Shown: piece after piece, positions 1 to 8,228 of the stretch
Position numbering within the stretch: position 1 is the stretch's first letter
How the letters are laid out: each line of letters starts with the position of its first letter
Assembly: GCF_018882335.1 (NCBI RefSeq)
Contig: NZ_JACVOS010000008.1
Location: 1 to 64,000, forward strand
DNA length: 64,000 nucleotides
Reading direction: 5' to 3'
Source: Polynucleobacter sp. AM-25C3
GTDB lineage: Bacteria > Pseudomonadota > Gammaproteobacteria > Burkholderiales > Burkholderiaceae
The notes under the pieces: model-generated
Database searches by the model: none
The model's input: only the letters and a program-made list of their open reading frames with translations
What the model was told of the DNA's origin: nothing
Translations under genes and position numbers: made by a program

Positions 1-136
1 GATATGGAGTCTTCTCGGGTACAGGCCCTAGAAAACCCATTTGGTCCCAAAGTATTGGGGATGTGATTGGTAAAGGTGTAAACCATGTGGTCGGTACCGG
101 ACGTAAAGCATGTGTCCGGTACGTACCAGTAATGCT
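1..136. other. Left flank outside the island, no gene recognised
   Basis: No convincing reading frame is seen. The stretch contains a 9-bp perfect inverted repeat (94-102 with 114-122, loop of 11) built on GTACCGGAC. It has no T-run, so it is not an obvious terminator. It lies on the far side of the duplicated tRNA end and may be original chromosome downstream of tRNA-Lys, or the end of another element. Confidence 0.4.
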
Positions 137-181
137 TGGTGGGTCGGGCGAGATTCGAACTCGCGACCAACGGATTAAAAG
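137..181 (-). repeat. Attachment-site copy at the left island end (tRNA-Lys 3' fragment)
   Basis: This is identical to 34160-34204 over 45 bp. Read on the minus strand it is the 3' end of a tRNA-Lys gene including CCA, the T-arm, the variable loop and the 3' side of the anticodon arm. Identity stops at 136 on one side and 182 on the other. The 5' half of the tRNA is missing, so this is a duplicated att site and not a functional tRNA. Confidence 0.92.
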
Positions 182-542
182 ACTTAAGAATTGTGCTGAA
201 CAGTAATCAAAACATTAGCTTAAACCTGCTTAGAAAGTGATGTGATATCGGCGGTTGGTCTAGCGGGTTTGGTTGGCGTAAGGTGGAGATCAATTGGTTT
301 CGACAGCGTCTTGTTGGAGTGTCGCGTTTCCGGACGCTTATGTTGTCGGGTTAACCGACACTTGGAATGGGAGCTATCGGCCACTAAGAGACCTTCTGAA
401 GTTGTTGAGCCGCCTCTTCCACCAAGTCATTGGGTATTCAGGGGGTTGTGGCATTACAGCAGCTATGTGAGTGATTAATCCATTTGACTTGTATGGAAAA
501 GCTCTAAATGCAAAATACGAAGAAATATGCTGTAATTAGCTA
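182..542. other. Left-end intergenic region of the island with conserved end sites
   Basis: No gene is supported here. A 78-aa frame at 242-478 looks like chance coding and has no ribosome binding site. The stretch holds a conserved 15-bp-type element (around 321-335) and the palindrome TGTCGGGTTAACCGACA at 344-360, both mirrored near the right island end. The upstream region of the first efflux gene follows. Confidence 0.6.
344..360 (-). repeat. Island palindrome copy A (TGTCGG-N5-CCGACA)
   Basis: The sequence is TGTCGGGTTAACCGACA. It is the reverse complement of the copies at 7506 and 33989. It lies 163 bp inside the left att copy, and a GTCGCGTTTCCGGACGCT element sits just outside it at 321-338. 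See the finding on mirrored end sites. Confidence 0.75.
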
Positions 543-878
543 ATGAGAAAAATCCTGATAATTCTGGCCCTGCTAGCTTTATCGATACAAACATCCTATG
601 CTACGGTTTCTGCTTACTGCCAAGAAGAGCAGGCAGCAGCTTCTCATGTTTCACATCACGAGCATGAGAAGCCAGTCAGCATTGCCTCTGCTAGCGATTC
701 TGCAAGCTACGATTCTGATTGTGGGGTCTGTCATTTGGCGCATTCTCCAGCATTGCATTCCACTTTTAGCATTTCAGTTACCTCTACCATCTTTCATTAT
801 GAAGATGCACGAGTAGAGTTTTTAGTCGATATTTCTCCTCACCGCCCCGAAAAACCCAATTGGCTCGCTCTCGCCTAA
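543..878 (+). CDS. CzcI-like small periplasmic protein of a metal efflux operon
   Basis: This 111-aa protein has a signal peptide (residues 1-20, ending SYA). The mature part carries a His cluster at 35-41 and a C60-x2-C63-H64 motif followed by H67, then a C-terminal RPEKPNW segment typical of the small CzcI proteins that head czc-type operons. CzcI proteins are thought to influence expression or metal sensing in the periplasm; the mechanism here is unknown. It is the first gene of the run to 7369. No Shine-Dalgarno is visible before ATG 543; a TGTAAT -10-like hexamer at 531-536 would place the transcript start at or next to the ATG. The family call rests on architecture and context. Confidence 0.65.
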   Translation: MRKILIILALLALSIQTSYATVSAYCQEEQAAASHVSHHEHEKPVSIASASDSASYDSDCGVCHLAHSPALHSTFSISVTSTIFHYEDARVEFLVDISPHRPEKPNWLALA

Positions 879-948
879 GTTAGCGAGAGCCTTAACCTAA
901 TTCTTCTCCTCTCGCTAACTCTGTTTTGAACAAACAAATGGAGTTTTT

Positions 949-2232
949 ATGTTGCGAGAGTATTCGGGCGTAGTTCGTCGCTGCGTCATTCAATTTACTG
1001 GATTGGTATTTATATTGGGATCGCCAATAGCGCTGGCTAATGCCGAGCTCAAAGGTGGATCGACCTTAAAGTCCTTCTATGAATCTTCATGGGAGCGCCA
1101 ACCTGACTACAAGTCCTATCAGTATCGAGTAGAGGCCGCGCTTGCTAAGCAAAAAATTGCTAGCAGCCTTTTGGTAAGCCCAGCTTCGGTTGAAGTGTCG
1201 CAAAAGACCGATAGAACTAACAGCAATCAAGGCGCTAGTGAAACCATACTGGGTTTAGATATCCCCCTGTGGTTATGGAATGAGCGGTCAAGCTCAATTA
1301 ATTTAGCGGATGCTGAATATAAAAAGCTTTTGTCTCAATACTATCTATCCCAATTGAGAATTGCAGCTGAAGTAAGGGATGCCTATTGGAATTACCAGAA
1401 ATCAAAAATTGAGTCTGATTTAGCGCTACGCAGAAATGAGAATGCAAAGAGCTTAGCTCTTGATGTTGAAAAGAGATTTAAGGCTGGAGACTTATCTCGC
1501 GCTGATCTTCATCAGGCCAATGGTGCCCTCGCATCATCAGAAGCTTTTTTGGTCGAAGCGCAGGCCAACGTAATTAATGCTGAGCAAAGGGTGCGTACTT
1601 TATTAGGAAGTGAGTATCTCAAGAAAATTCAATTCGGTGACATTGCTAAAAATATTGAACCGCTACCTAAGGTTCCTGAAAACCTGTCAGGACTAGATTC
1701 TAGTTTGCCAATCGTTGCAGCCCTTGTAGATCAGTTAGAGGTTGCTAAAAAAGCAGTTGACCTAGCAAAGTCTCAAACTCGGGCTTCCCCACAATTGCAA
1801 ATATGGACTACTAAGGGCCGTGAAGTCTATGGCGTTCCGTATCAGCAATCAGTTGCTGTTGGGTTAAGAATTCCTTTTGGCTCTGATGCTCGCAATACCA
1901 ATAGATTGGCCAGTGCTACTGCTGAGATGGTCGATTCAGAGGTTCGATTGTCCTATGAGCGAGAGTCTGCATTAAGTAATGTGGAGTCAAATGTGGCTTT
2001 AGTGAAGTCGGCAAAAATGAAGCTTGGCGCTGCAGATAAGAGGTCTAACTTAGCCAATGAAACACGTCAATTTTTTGACAAATCATTTCGCTTTGGTGAA
2101 ACCGATTTGCCCACAAGACTACGTATTGAGCTAGAAGCAGTGGATGCAAATAGGCAGGCTGCAATTGCAAAAATCAATTACGCAGTTTCAGTTTCAAATT
2201 TACGACAGGCCCTTGGCCTGTTACCAGAGTAA
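949..2232 (+). CDS. Outer-membrane efflux channel, TolC/CzcC family
   Basis: This 427-aa protein has an N-terminal signal sequence (hydrophobic at about 15-30, ending ALANA) and two long alpha-helical, coiled-coil-rich halves typical of the outer membrane factor family (OEP repeats). It should trimerise and provide the outer-membrane exit for the RND pump encoded at 3863. It is followed by the operon's 189-aa protein, CzcB-like adaptor and CzcA-like pump in the same direction, so CzcC is the natural assignment. Residues about 40-65 form the usual N-terminal helical start of the family. Start ATG 949 follows GGAG (940-943). Confidence 0.85.
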   Translation: MLREYSGVVRRCVIQFTGLVFILGSPIALANAELKGGSTLKSFYESSWERQPDYKSYQYRVEAALAKQKIASSLLVSPASVEVSQKTDRTNSNQGASETILGLDIPLWLWNERSSSINLADAEYKKLLSQYYLSQLRIAAEVRDAYWNYQKSKIESDLALRRNENAKSLALDVEKRFKAGDLSRADLHQANGALASSEAFLVEAQANVINAEQRVRTLLGSEYLKKIQFGDIAKNIEPLPKVPENLSGLDSSLPIVAALVDQLEVAKKAVDLAKSQTRASPQLQIWTTKGREVYGVPYQQSVAVGLRIPFGSDARNTNRLASATAEMVDSEVRLSYERESALSNVESNVALVKSAKMKLGAADKRSNLANETRQFFDKSFRFGETDLPTRLRIELEAVDANRQAAIAKINYAVSVSNLRQALGLLPE

Positions 2233-2245
2233 GGTCACTTTAACT

Positions 2246-2815
2246 ATGAATTTATTGAACAAATATAGTCAGTGGGCGTCAAAACTATTAATTGCGCTAT
2301 TTCTGACGATCGCATCGGCAACTTATGCAGGTCCTGGTCATGGGGAGGAAAAACCCACCACTGCACAAACTCAATCACTACCTCGCTTTTATGCTGAATC
2401 TGATCTCTATGAGGCGGTAGGAGTGATTAACGGCAAGGAAATCACGCTCTACCTAGATCGCTACTCCTCCAATGAATTGGTCAAAGGAGCCAAGGTTGAA
2501 ATTGAGCTTGAGGGCTCTAAAATTAGTTCAGAGCCTCATGGCGATGGAGAGTATCTCTTTCGCCTAAAAAATAAAATTAAAGATCAGCCTACTGCGATCA
2601 CCATCACGATTAATGATGATGTTACCGACATACTAGCAGCCACTATAGATCTAAGTTCCTTTGAGCGCTCCTCATTGATCACTTGGAAATCAGCAATAAA
2701 GATCTTGCTTTATTTCAGCCTCTTGATGGCAATTGCCTATTTGTCTTATCGCAAGAAAGAGGTGTTGATGACGAATACAAAAAAACTAATCAAACAAATT
2801 AAGGAGCGGGTATGA
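2246..2815 (+). CDS. Membrane-anchored periplasmic accessory protein of the RND efflux operon
   Basis: The protein is 189 aa from ATG 2246; a longer frame from 2144 overlaps the upstream gene and lacks a signal peptide at its start, so the internal ATG is preferred. A signal peptide (1-28) ends ATYA, and the mature chain begins GPGHGE. The middle is a beta-rich domain (about 45-140) and a transmembrane helix follows near 155-172 with a basic tail. Its stop overlaps the next start by 4 bp, implying translational coupling with the adaptor. Its location and paired N-terminus with the adaptor suggest it works at the pump, perhaps handing over metal. I do not recognise a named family with certainty. 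Confidence 0.7.
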   Translation: MNLLNKYSQWASKLLIALFLTIASATYAGPGHGEEKPTTAQTQSLPRFYAESDLYEAVGVINGKEITLYLDRYSSNELVKGAKVEIELEGSKISSEPHGDGEYLFRLKNKIKDQPTAITITINDDVTDILAATIDLSSFERSSLITWKSAIKILLYFSLLMAIAYLSYRKKEVLMTNTKKLIKQIKERV

Positions 2816-3852
2816 ATCGCAAACAGAGAGATTTTGTATTTCGCCCCATTGTCCTCATTAGTTTATCTGTGGCGCTATTTGCTTTTAAGGTTTATGCTGG
2901 GCCGGGTCATGGCGAGTCGGAAGTATCCCAAGTTCAAGGTGACGCCCCTAAAAGACAGTCGGACGGCAGTCTTTTTATTCCCAAGCCTGCGCAACGCCAG
3001 TTACACGTGATGACAGCTCCTGGCCAGTTCGGCGAATATGCCAAAACCTATGATTTAGCTGGAAAAGTCATTATGGATCCTAACTTTGGCGGTAAGGTGC
3101 AAGCGATTGTTGCTGGCCGTATTACGCCGGGACCAGCTGGTTTTCCATTGCCCGGACAGAAGGTTAGTAAAGGCGATGTCTTGGCGTATGTAACGCCAGA
3201 GGCTGGCCCAGGAAAATCAAGATCACTTGCGGAAAGTCGACTAAAGCGTTTGCGAGATCTGAGCGATACGGTCCCTCGTAAGACTATTGAAGAGGCAGAA
3301 GCCGCTGTTGCTAATGAAGAATTAAGAGCCCCAGTCAGCGGAATTATTTCTACTACGGGTGTCGTATCTGGCCAAGTAGTGCAAGCAAGAGATCTAATCT
3401 TTGAGGTCGTTAATCCATCCAAGCTATTAATAGAAGCGCTTGCCTACGATTCAAGTCTGAGTAAGAACATTGCTGATGGCAAGGTGGATGTCAATGGCAA
3501 AGTGATTGAGCTCAAGTATCTTGGTGGTGGACAGACCCTCAGAGAGCAAGCCTTACCTCTAACTTTTTCTGCTAAATCGGACGATCTCCAATTTTTACCC
3601 ATAGGTCAGCCCATTCGAGTATTTGTAAATACCGATAGCAAGATCACTGGAGTAAAGGCGCCTTCAAAATCATTAGTCAAAAGCAGCTCGAACCAAACAA
3701 TTGTCTGGATTAAAAAGTCCCCAGAAATATTTGAGCCAAGAACAGTTGTATATGAGCCTTTAGATGGTCAGAGCATTGTTATTACTAGTGGTATTAAAGA
3801 TGGTGAACGAGTCATTACTGATGGGGCATCCCTCATCAATCAAATTCGTTAA
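2812..3852 (+). CDS. RND efflux periplasmic adaptor (CzcB family)
   Basis: This 346-aa membrane fusion protein has a signal peptide ending VYA, after which the mature chain starts GPGHGE. It then has a lipoyl/barrel-sandwich domain split by a short alpha-hairpin (about 95-200) and beta-barrel and membrane-proximal domains. The hairpin is short compared with typical CzcB proteins (about 500 aa), so this is a compact member. It bridges the outer-membrane channel (949) and the inner-membrane pump (3863). It overlaps the previous stop (ATGA at 2812) and ends 10 bp before the pump gene. Confidence 0.85.
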   Translation: MNRKQRDFVFRPIVLISLSVALFAFKVYAGPGHGESEVSQVQGDAPKRQSDGSLFIPKPAQRQLHVMTAPGQFGEYAKTYDLAGKVIMDPNFGGKVQAIVAGRITPGPAGFPLPGQKVSKGDVLAYVTPEAGPGKSRSLAESRLKRLRDLSDTVPRKTIEEAEAAVANEELRAPVSGIISTTGVVSGQVVQARDLIFEVVNPSKLLIEALAYDSSLSKNIADGKVDVNGKVIELKYLGGGQTLREQALPLTFSAKSDDLQFLPIGQPIRVFVNTDSKITGVKAPSKSLVKSSSNQTIVWIKKSPEIFEPRTVVYEPLDGQSIVITSGIKDGERVITDGASLINQIR

Positions 3853-3862
3853 GGATTAAGAC

Positions 3863-6800
3863 ATGTTTACTTGGTTATTAGATTTCAGCTTAAAAAATCG
3901 CATGATAGTGATTTTGCTCGGTGCTATATCTATGTTCTATGGTGCCTACACCTTAAGCAAGATGCCTGTGGATGTCTTTCCCGATCTGAATAAGCCTACT
4001 GTCACCATCATGACCGAGGCTGGCGGAATGGCTTCAGAAGAAGTTGAACAACTCATTACATTCCCACTCGAAACGGCTATGAATGGTTTACCGGGAGTAG
4101 AGGCTATTCGCTCAGTATCTAGCGCCGGCCTCTCTTTCATATACGTTACTTTTGACTGGACTGTAGACATCTATCGCGCCAGACAAATGGTTTCAGAAAG
4201 ACTGTCATCTATGGAGGGAGCAATTCCGGATGGCATTGTTTCGCGCATGGGGCCCATTAGTTCGATCATGGGTGAGATTATGCAAATTGCCATTCCGATT
4301 GATGAATCTAAGATTTCATCCATGCAGGTTCGCGAGTATGCTGATTGGGTTTTGCGACCCAGATTGATGGCTATCCCCGGGGTAGCGCAAGTCATTCCTA
4401 TAGGTGGGCAAGTCAGGCAGTTTCAAGTGCAACCCAATACTCGCCGTATGGCGGAGCTAGGCCTTAGCATATTGCAGATTGAAGATGCATTGCGGGGCTA
4501 CTCTGCAAATACGTCTGGTGGATTTCTTGAGTCCAATAATCGTGAGTATCTTATTCGTCATATAGGGCGAACCTCTAGCCTTGAAGATTTAAAGAACATT
4601 GCCGTATCGAACCGCAATGGACAAACAATACTTTTAAGACAAGTTGCAGATATTACTTTTGCACCAGCAGTTAAGCGAGGCGATGCCGGTTATGAAGGTG
4701 GGCCAGCAGTCATTCTAGGTGTACAAAAACAACCTTCAGCAGATACGGTAGCGCTAACAAAAAAGATTGAATCGGCTATTGCAGAATTAAAGCAGGGCTT
4801 GCCAACTGGCATGGAAGCTCCAAAAGTAACATTTAGGCAGGCGAGCTTTATTGATGCATCCATTAGCACTTTAGAGGGTAAGCTGATTGGCGCATCAATC
4901 TTTGTTGCTGTAGTGCTGTATTTCTTTTTAGGAACAATTCGCCCGGTCCTCATCTCATTAACAGCAATTCCAGTTTCAATTCTCTTAACTGCCCTAGTTT
5001 TTAAGTACTTTGGTTTATCAATTAATACGATGACCTTAGGAGGCTTAGCCATTGGAATCGGCGGCCTGGTTGATGATGCAGTAGTTGATGTGGAAAACGT
5101 AATTCGTCGCCTTAGAGTAAATCTAGATAAAGCATCTTTAGACCAATTAAGTCCACTAGCGATTGTGAGAGCCGCATCGCTTGAGGTAAGAACCGGAATT
5201 ATCTATGCTACAGCCATCATCGTTTTGGTATTCATCCCATTATTTGCATTACCAGGTATAGAGGGGCGACTATTTGTGCCTTTGGGTATTGCATTTATAG
5301 TCTCTACTCTTGCATCGCTTTTAGTTTCAGTCACTATCACGCCAGTACTCTGCTTTTACTTGCTGCCCTCAATGCAGTCCCTGAGGGATCACGATACAAA
5401 GATTGTCACTTGGCTTAAAAGCCATTATGAGGTTCAGTTATCAAGGTTATTGGCGGCGCCTAAAAAGCCTCTGATGTATGCTTTTGCATCCGTCATAGTC
5501 GCTGCTGCCAGTGTTCCCTTTATGGCGAGCGCATTTTTACCGCCCTTTAACGAAGGGACTTTACTGATCGGATTGCGTTTAAATCCTGGTGTCTCTCTCT
5601 CTGAATCGGCGGGCGTAGCTAGCCAAGCAGAAAAGTTAGTCAGGCAGGTTCCAGAAGTGACTTATGTTGGACGCAGGAGTGGCCGCGCAGAATTGGACGA
5701 GCATGCGGAAGGTGTACATGTGAGCGAGTTAGATGTTGGTTTAAAGCCTGCGGGAGATTTAGATCGCTCCATGGCTGAGATACAGGCAGATATCAGGTCA
5801 AGATTAGTTAACTTACCCGCTGCAATTGCGATCGGTCAGCCAATCTCACATCGAATAGATCACATGCTTTCAGGAGTGCGATCGCAAATTGCTATTAAGA
5901 TCTTTGGCGATGATTTGGACGTGCTGCGTAGCCAAGCCGACCTTCTAAGATCGAAATTGGCAGGCATTGAAGGCTTAGTTGATCTAGAAATAGAAAAGCA
6001 GGTTTTAGCACCACAAATTAAGGTCCGAATTGATTACGATAAGGCGGCGCAATATGGAGTTTCAACATCTCAGATTATGGCCACCTTGCAGGGCATGGTT
6101 GAAGGGGAGAGGCTCTCGCAAATTATTGAGGGTAATCGACGGTTTGCCTTAGTGATCAAGTTACCAGACTCAGCAAGAAATTTAGAAGGGCTTGCTGATA
6201 TCTTGATTGATACGCCAAATGGAAAAATTCCACTCTCCAAAATTGCTAGCATTGAGGATGGGGATGGCCCAAATCAAATTAGCAGAGACGGCGGTAAGCG
6301 AAGAATTGTCTTATCGGCTAATGCCTCCAAGCGTGCCCTGTCAGATATCGTGGCTGATATTAGAACTGTGATCTCTAATCAGACTCTTCCAGAGGGTTAC
6401 TTTATTACTTTAGATGGTCAATTTAAAGCGCAAGAAGAGGCATCTAAAGTAATTGGTTTGCTATCGATTGGATCATTTCTTTTGATGTTTGCGGTTTTAA
6501 ATAACCGCTATAAGTCCATGCGCCTATCTTTAATGATTATGTCTAACATTCCCTTAGCTATGGTCGGAGCAGTGATTGGTTTGTGGATTTCAGGCCAGCC
6601 ACTCTCGATTGCTGCATTAATAGGATTTATCACGCTAGCAGGAATATCTGTGCGTAACGGAATCTTAAAAATTAGCCATTACTTAAATTTGATGCAGTCA
6701 GAAGGTGAATCGTTTAGTCTGGCAATGATTATTCGCGGATCAATTGAGCGCTTAAGTCCTGTACTAATGACAGCTTTGGTCACAGCTTTTGCCTTGGCAC

Positions 6801-6985
6801 CATTGTTATTTGAAGCAGAGCGTCCTGGTACAGAGATATTGCATCCAGTAGCAGTTGTTATTTTCTCCGGGCTCATCAGCTCTACCTTATTGGATACCTT
6901 TTTAACGCCAGCCATGTTTTGGCTTTACGGGAAAAAAGCATCTGAAATAGCCTTGAGCAATATGAAAACTAACGAAGTATTTTAA
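3863..6985 (+). CDS. Heavy-metal RND efflux pump, CzcA/HME family
   Basis: This 1040-aa protein has the duplicated RND layout: one transmembrane helix at 14-34, a large periplasmic loop, helices from about 335, a second periplasmic loop from about 555 and C-terminal helices from about 870. The proton-relay segment in TM4 reads GGLVDDAVVDVEN (D404, D405, D409, E411). This VDDA..DVEN form differs from the DFG..VDGA form of zinc/cobalt CzcA and the VDAA form of copper CusA, so it belongs to the less characterised HME3-like group and the substrate cannot be fixed. It is the inner-membrane motor of the 949-6985 tripartite system and is followed 15 bp later by a small periplasmic gene. Confidence 0.85.
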   Translation: MFTWLLDFSLKNRMIVILLGAISMFYGAYTLSKMPVDVFPDLNKPTVTIMTEAGGMASEEVEQLITFPLETAMNGLPGVEAIRSVSSAGLSFIYVTFDWTVDIYRARQMVSERLSSMEGAIPDGIVSRMGPISSIMGEIMQIAIPIDESKISSMQVREYADWVLRPRLMAIPGVAQVIPIGGQVRQFQVQPNTRRMAELGLSILQIEDALRGYSANTSGGFLESNNREYLIRHIGRTSSLEDLKNIAVSNRNGQTILLRQVADITFAPAVKRGDAGYEGGPAVILGVQKQPSADTVALTKKIESAIAELKQGLPTGMEAPKVTFRQASFIDASISTLEGKLIGASIFVAVVLYFFLGTIRPVLISLTAIPVSILLTALVFKYFGLSINTMTLGGLAIGIGGLVDDAVVDVENVIRRLRVNLDKASLDQLSPLAIVRAASLEVRTGIIYATAIIVLVFIPLFALPGIEGRLFVPLGIAFIVSTLASLLVSVTITPVLCFYLLPSMQSLRDHDTKIVTWLKSHYEVQLSRLLAAPKKPLMYAFASVIVAAASVPFMASAFLPPFNEGTLLIGLRLNPGVSLSESAGVASQAEKLVRQVPEVTYVGRRSGRAELDEHAEGVHVSELDVGLKPAGDLDRSMAEIQADIRSRLVNLPAAIAIGQPISHRIDHMLSGVRSQIAIKIFGDDLDVLRSQADLLRSKLAGIEGLVDLEIEKQVLAPQIKVRIDYDKAAQYGVSTSQIMATLQGMVEGERLSQIIEGNRRFALVIKLPDSARNLEGLADILIDTPNGKIPLSKIASIEDGDGPNQISRDGGKRRIVLSANASKRALSDIVADIRTVISNQTLPEGYFITLDGQFKAQEEASKVIGLLSIGSFLLMFAVLNNRYKSMRLSLMIMSNIPLAMVGAVIGLWISGQPLSIAALIGFITLAGISVRNGILKISHYLNLMQSEGESFSLAMIIRGSIERLSPVLMTALVTAFALAPLLFEAERPGTEILHPVAVVIFSGLISSTLLDTFLTPAMFWLYGKKASEIALSNMKTNEVF

Positions 6986-7000
6986 TTTAAAGGGGTTTAT

Positions 7001-7369
7001 ATGAAATCAATGATGGTGATTGCAACCTTGCTAATCAGTTTTATTGGTCCAGCCCATGCTGGAGCCGGCCATGATTTAAAGCCAATGCATGGCGGTGTCA
7101 TAGTAGAGGCTAAGGACATTGATGTTGAATTGGTTGCAAAGCCTGATAGCCTATCGCTGTATTTGACGGACCACGGTAAACCGATACCTATAGATGGTGG
7201 GACCGCAAAGCTGACAGTCTTAATTGGATCAGATAAAAAAGATTATGAGCTACTGCCTAATGGAGGCAAATTGGAAGTGAAAGGTAATTTCGCTATTCCC
7301 AAGGGAGCTAAGGCTATAGCAGTTATCAAGATAAAAGCGAAAGTGATTACAGCAGGATTTAATTTATAG
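7001..7369 (+). CDS. Small periplasmic protein ending the efflux operon
   Basis: This 122-aa protein has a signal peptide ending AHA; the mature protein starts GAGHDLKPMHGG, a His/Met-bearing N-terminus that could bind metal. The rest is a beta-rich domain of about 90 residues. The start at 7001 has AAAGGGG upstream. It is in the same transcription unit as the CzcCBA-like genes. Similar small genes accompany RND metal pumps in Burkholderiales, but no biochemical role can be named. The GPGHG/GAGHD start shared with the two upstream proteins is noted as a finding. Confidence 0.7.
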   Translation: MKSMMVIATLLISFIGPAHAGAGHDLKPMHGGVIVEAKDIDVELVAKPDSLSLYLTDHGKPIPIDGGTAKLTVLIGSDKKDYELLPNGGKLEVKGNFAIPKGAKAIAVIKIKAKVITAGFNL

Positions 7370-7731
7370 CCTAAATCAGCTCAATCTAGTCTGTACTCTG
7401 GGTCGCCCTAAATGATCTGGATTAACCTCGCTGAATAGTAAAGACAGCGCCCATCTATAGTTGGTTTTGGGTCGTTATCGGTCCATTGCTAACGGCATCC
7501 TACTATGTCGGTTAACCCGACAACCGTCGTGTTTCGAGACGCTCACGGCTAATCAGTGCTTAACATTCCCACTCACAACGACCCAATATTGTCTATTGTT
7601 CCCAACGGGCTTAAAAATGTCGAATTGGCTTTAGACAGGGTTCCTTGGGTGTTAACGATTGGTTATTGGTAAATCGGCAAAAGGCCGATGACTGCTTTCG
7701 GCTAATAAGAGGCGGTAGTGTCACCTCTTTT
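7370..7731. other. 362-bp intergenic region with island palindrome and terminator
   Basis: No coding region is supported. It contains palindrome copy B (7506-7522), the GTCGTGTTTCGAGAC element (7526-7540), a 6-bp stem hairpin at 7673-7689 (ATCGGC/GCCGAT) and a rho-independent terminator at 7707-7733. The order palindrome-then-15-mer is the same as at the right island end, so this may be a fossil element boundary. Confidence 0.6.
7506..7540 (+). repeat. Island palindrome copy B plus 15-bp partner element
   Basis: TGTCGGTTAACCCGACA at 7506-7522 is followed after 3 bp by GTCGTGTTTCGAGAC at 7526-7540. The arrangement is nearly identical to 33989-34023 near the right island end, with one mismatch in the 15-mer. 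Confidence 0.75.
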
Positions 7732-7733
7732 TT
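7707..7733 (+). terminator. Rho-independent terminator of the efflux operon
   Basis: A 6-bp stem AAGAGG (7707-7712) pairs with CCTCTT (7724-7729), and the T-run continues to 7733. It faces the plus-strand efflux operon and overlaps the end of the convergent cadR gene. Confidence 0.6.
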
Positions 7734-8130
7734 ACTTCACGGGTAGCGATAATTTATTTAAGATCCCGCAATGTGCTGAGTCCTGATTCGCATGACATTG
7801 TTTTCTGAGCAGCTTTAATTGTCGCTCAAGTTGGCGTAGCTCATTAATTCGATTGCTTACACCTTCAATATGGGCATCAAGCAATTCATTTACTGCATCA
7901 CAGTTTTCATCGGGCAAATCTTTTAAGCGAAGTAATTGACGAATTTCACTTAAGGTCATGTCCAGCGAGCGGCAGTGGCGAATAAATGTAAGGCGTTGCA
8001 GGTGCTGATCCCCGTAGATTCGGAAGTTACCCTCAGATCGAGCCGGTTTTGCTAACAAACCCTCTTGCTCATAAAACCGAATAGTTTCCACTTGAGTGCT
8101 TGTGGCTGTTGCTAGTTCACCAATTCTCAT
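7732..8130 (-). CDS. cadR: MerR-family Cd(II)/Pb(II)-responsive regulator CadR
   Basis: This 132-aa protein has a MerR winged-helix domain at 1-70 (MRIGELATATSTQVETIRFY at the start), a dimerisation helix at about 80-112 and the metal-binding cysteines C77, C112 and C121, the last in a CGIL context typical of the CadR/PbrR group. It binds Cd, Pb or Zn and switches on the divergent cadA by untwisting an over-long promoter spacer. The gene is divergent from cadA with a 98-bp gap containing the operator at 8170-8190. Confidence 0.88.
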   Translation of the reverse strand: MRIGELATATSTQVETIRFYEQEGLLAKPARSEGNFRIYGDQHLQRLTFIRHCRSLDMTLSEIRQLLRLKDLPDENCDAVNELLDAHIEGVSNRINELRQLERQLKLLRKQCHANQDSAHCGILNKLSLPVK

Positions 8131-8166
8131 TTGACCTCCAAGTTTTTACATTTTTATTCTAATCCC

Positions 8167-8197
8167 TTGACTCTATAGTTACTATAGGGTGTTAAAT
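8167..8197 (+). promoter_or_regulatory. cadA promoter with CadR operator
   Basis: A -35 TTGACT lies at 8167-8172 and a -10-like TTAAAT at 8192-8197, separated by 19 bp. The long spacer is the hallmark of MerR-controlled promoters. The spacer is a dyad, ACTCTATAGTTACTATAGGGT (8170-8190), with arms CTATAGT/ACTATAG, matching the expected CadR/PbrR operator layout. Confidence 0.75.
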
Positions 8198-8228
8198 GTT
8201 TTATGTCTTCATCATTTAGGTTTCCGCT

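Noticed and set aside
242-478. 78-aa open frame near the left island end
   Set aside because: It spans the island palindrome and 15-mer, lacks a Shine-Dalgarno and has no protein-like pattern.
2144-2245. Upstream extension of the 189-aa efflux protein
   Set aside because: It overlaps the 3' end of the TolC gene and would bury the signal peptide inside the protein.
3048-3422. Antisense open frames inside the efflux and polymerase genes
   Set aside because: They are shadows of strongly coding genes on the opposite strand, without ribosome binding sites or domain patterns.
7440-7700. Integron attC or IS remnant in the intergenic region
   Set aside because: There are no attC core/inverse-core pairs, no integron integrase and no IS ends; the palindromes are explained better as island sites.
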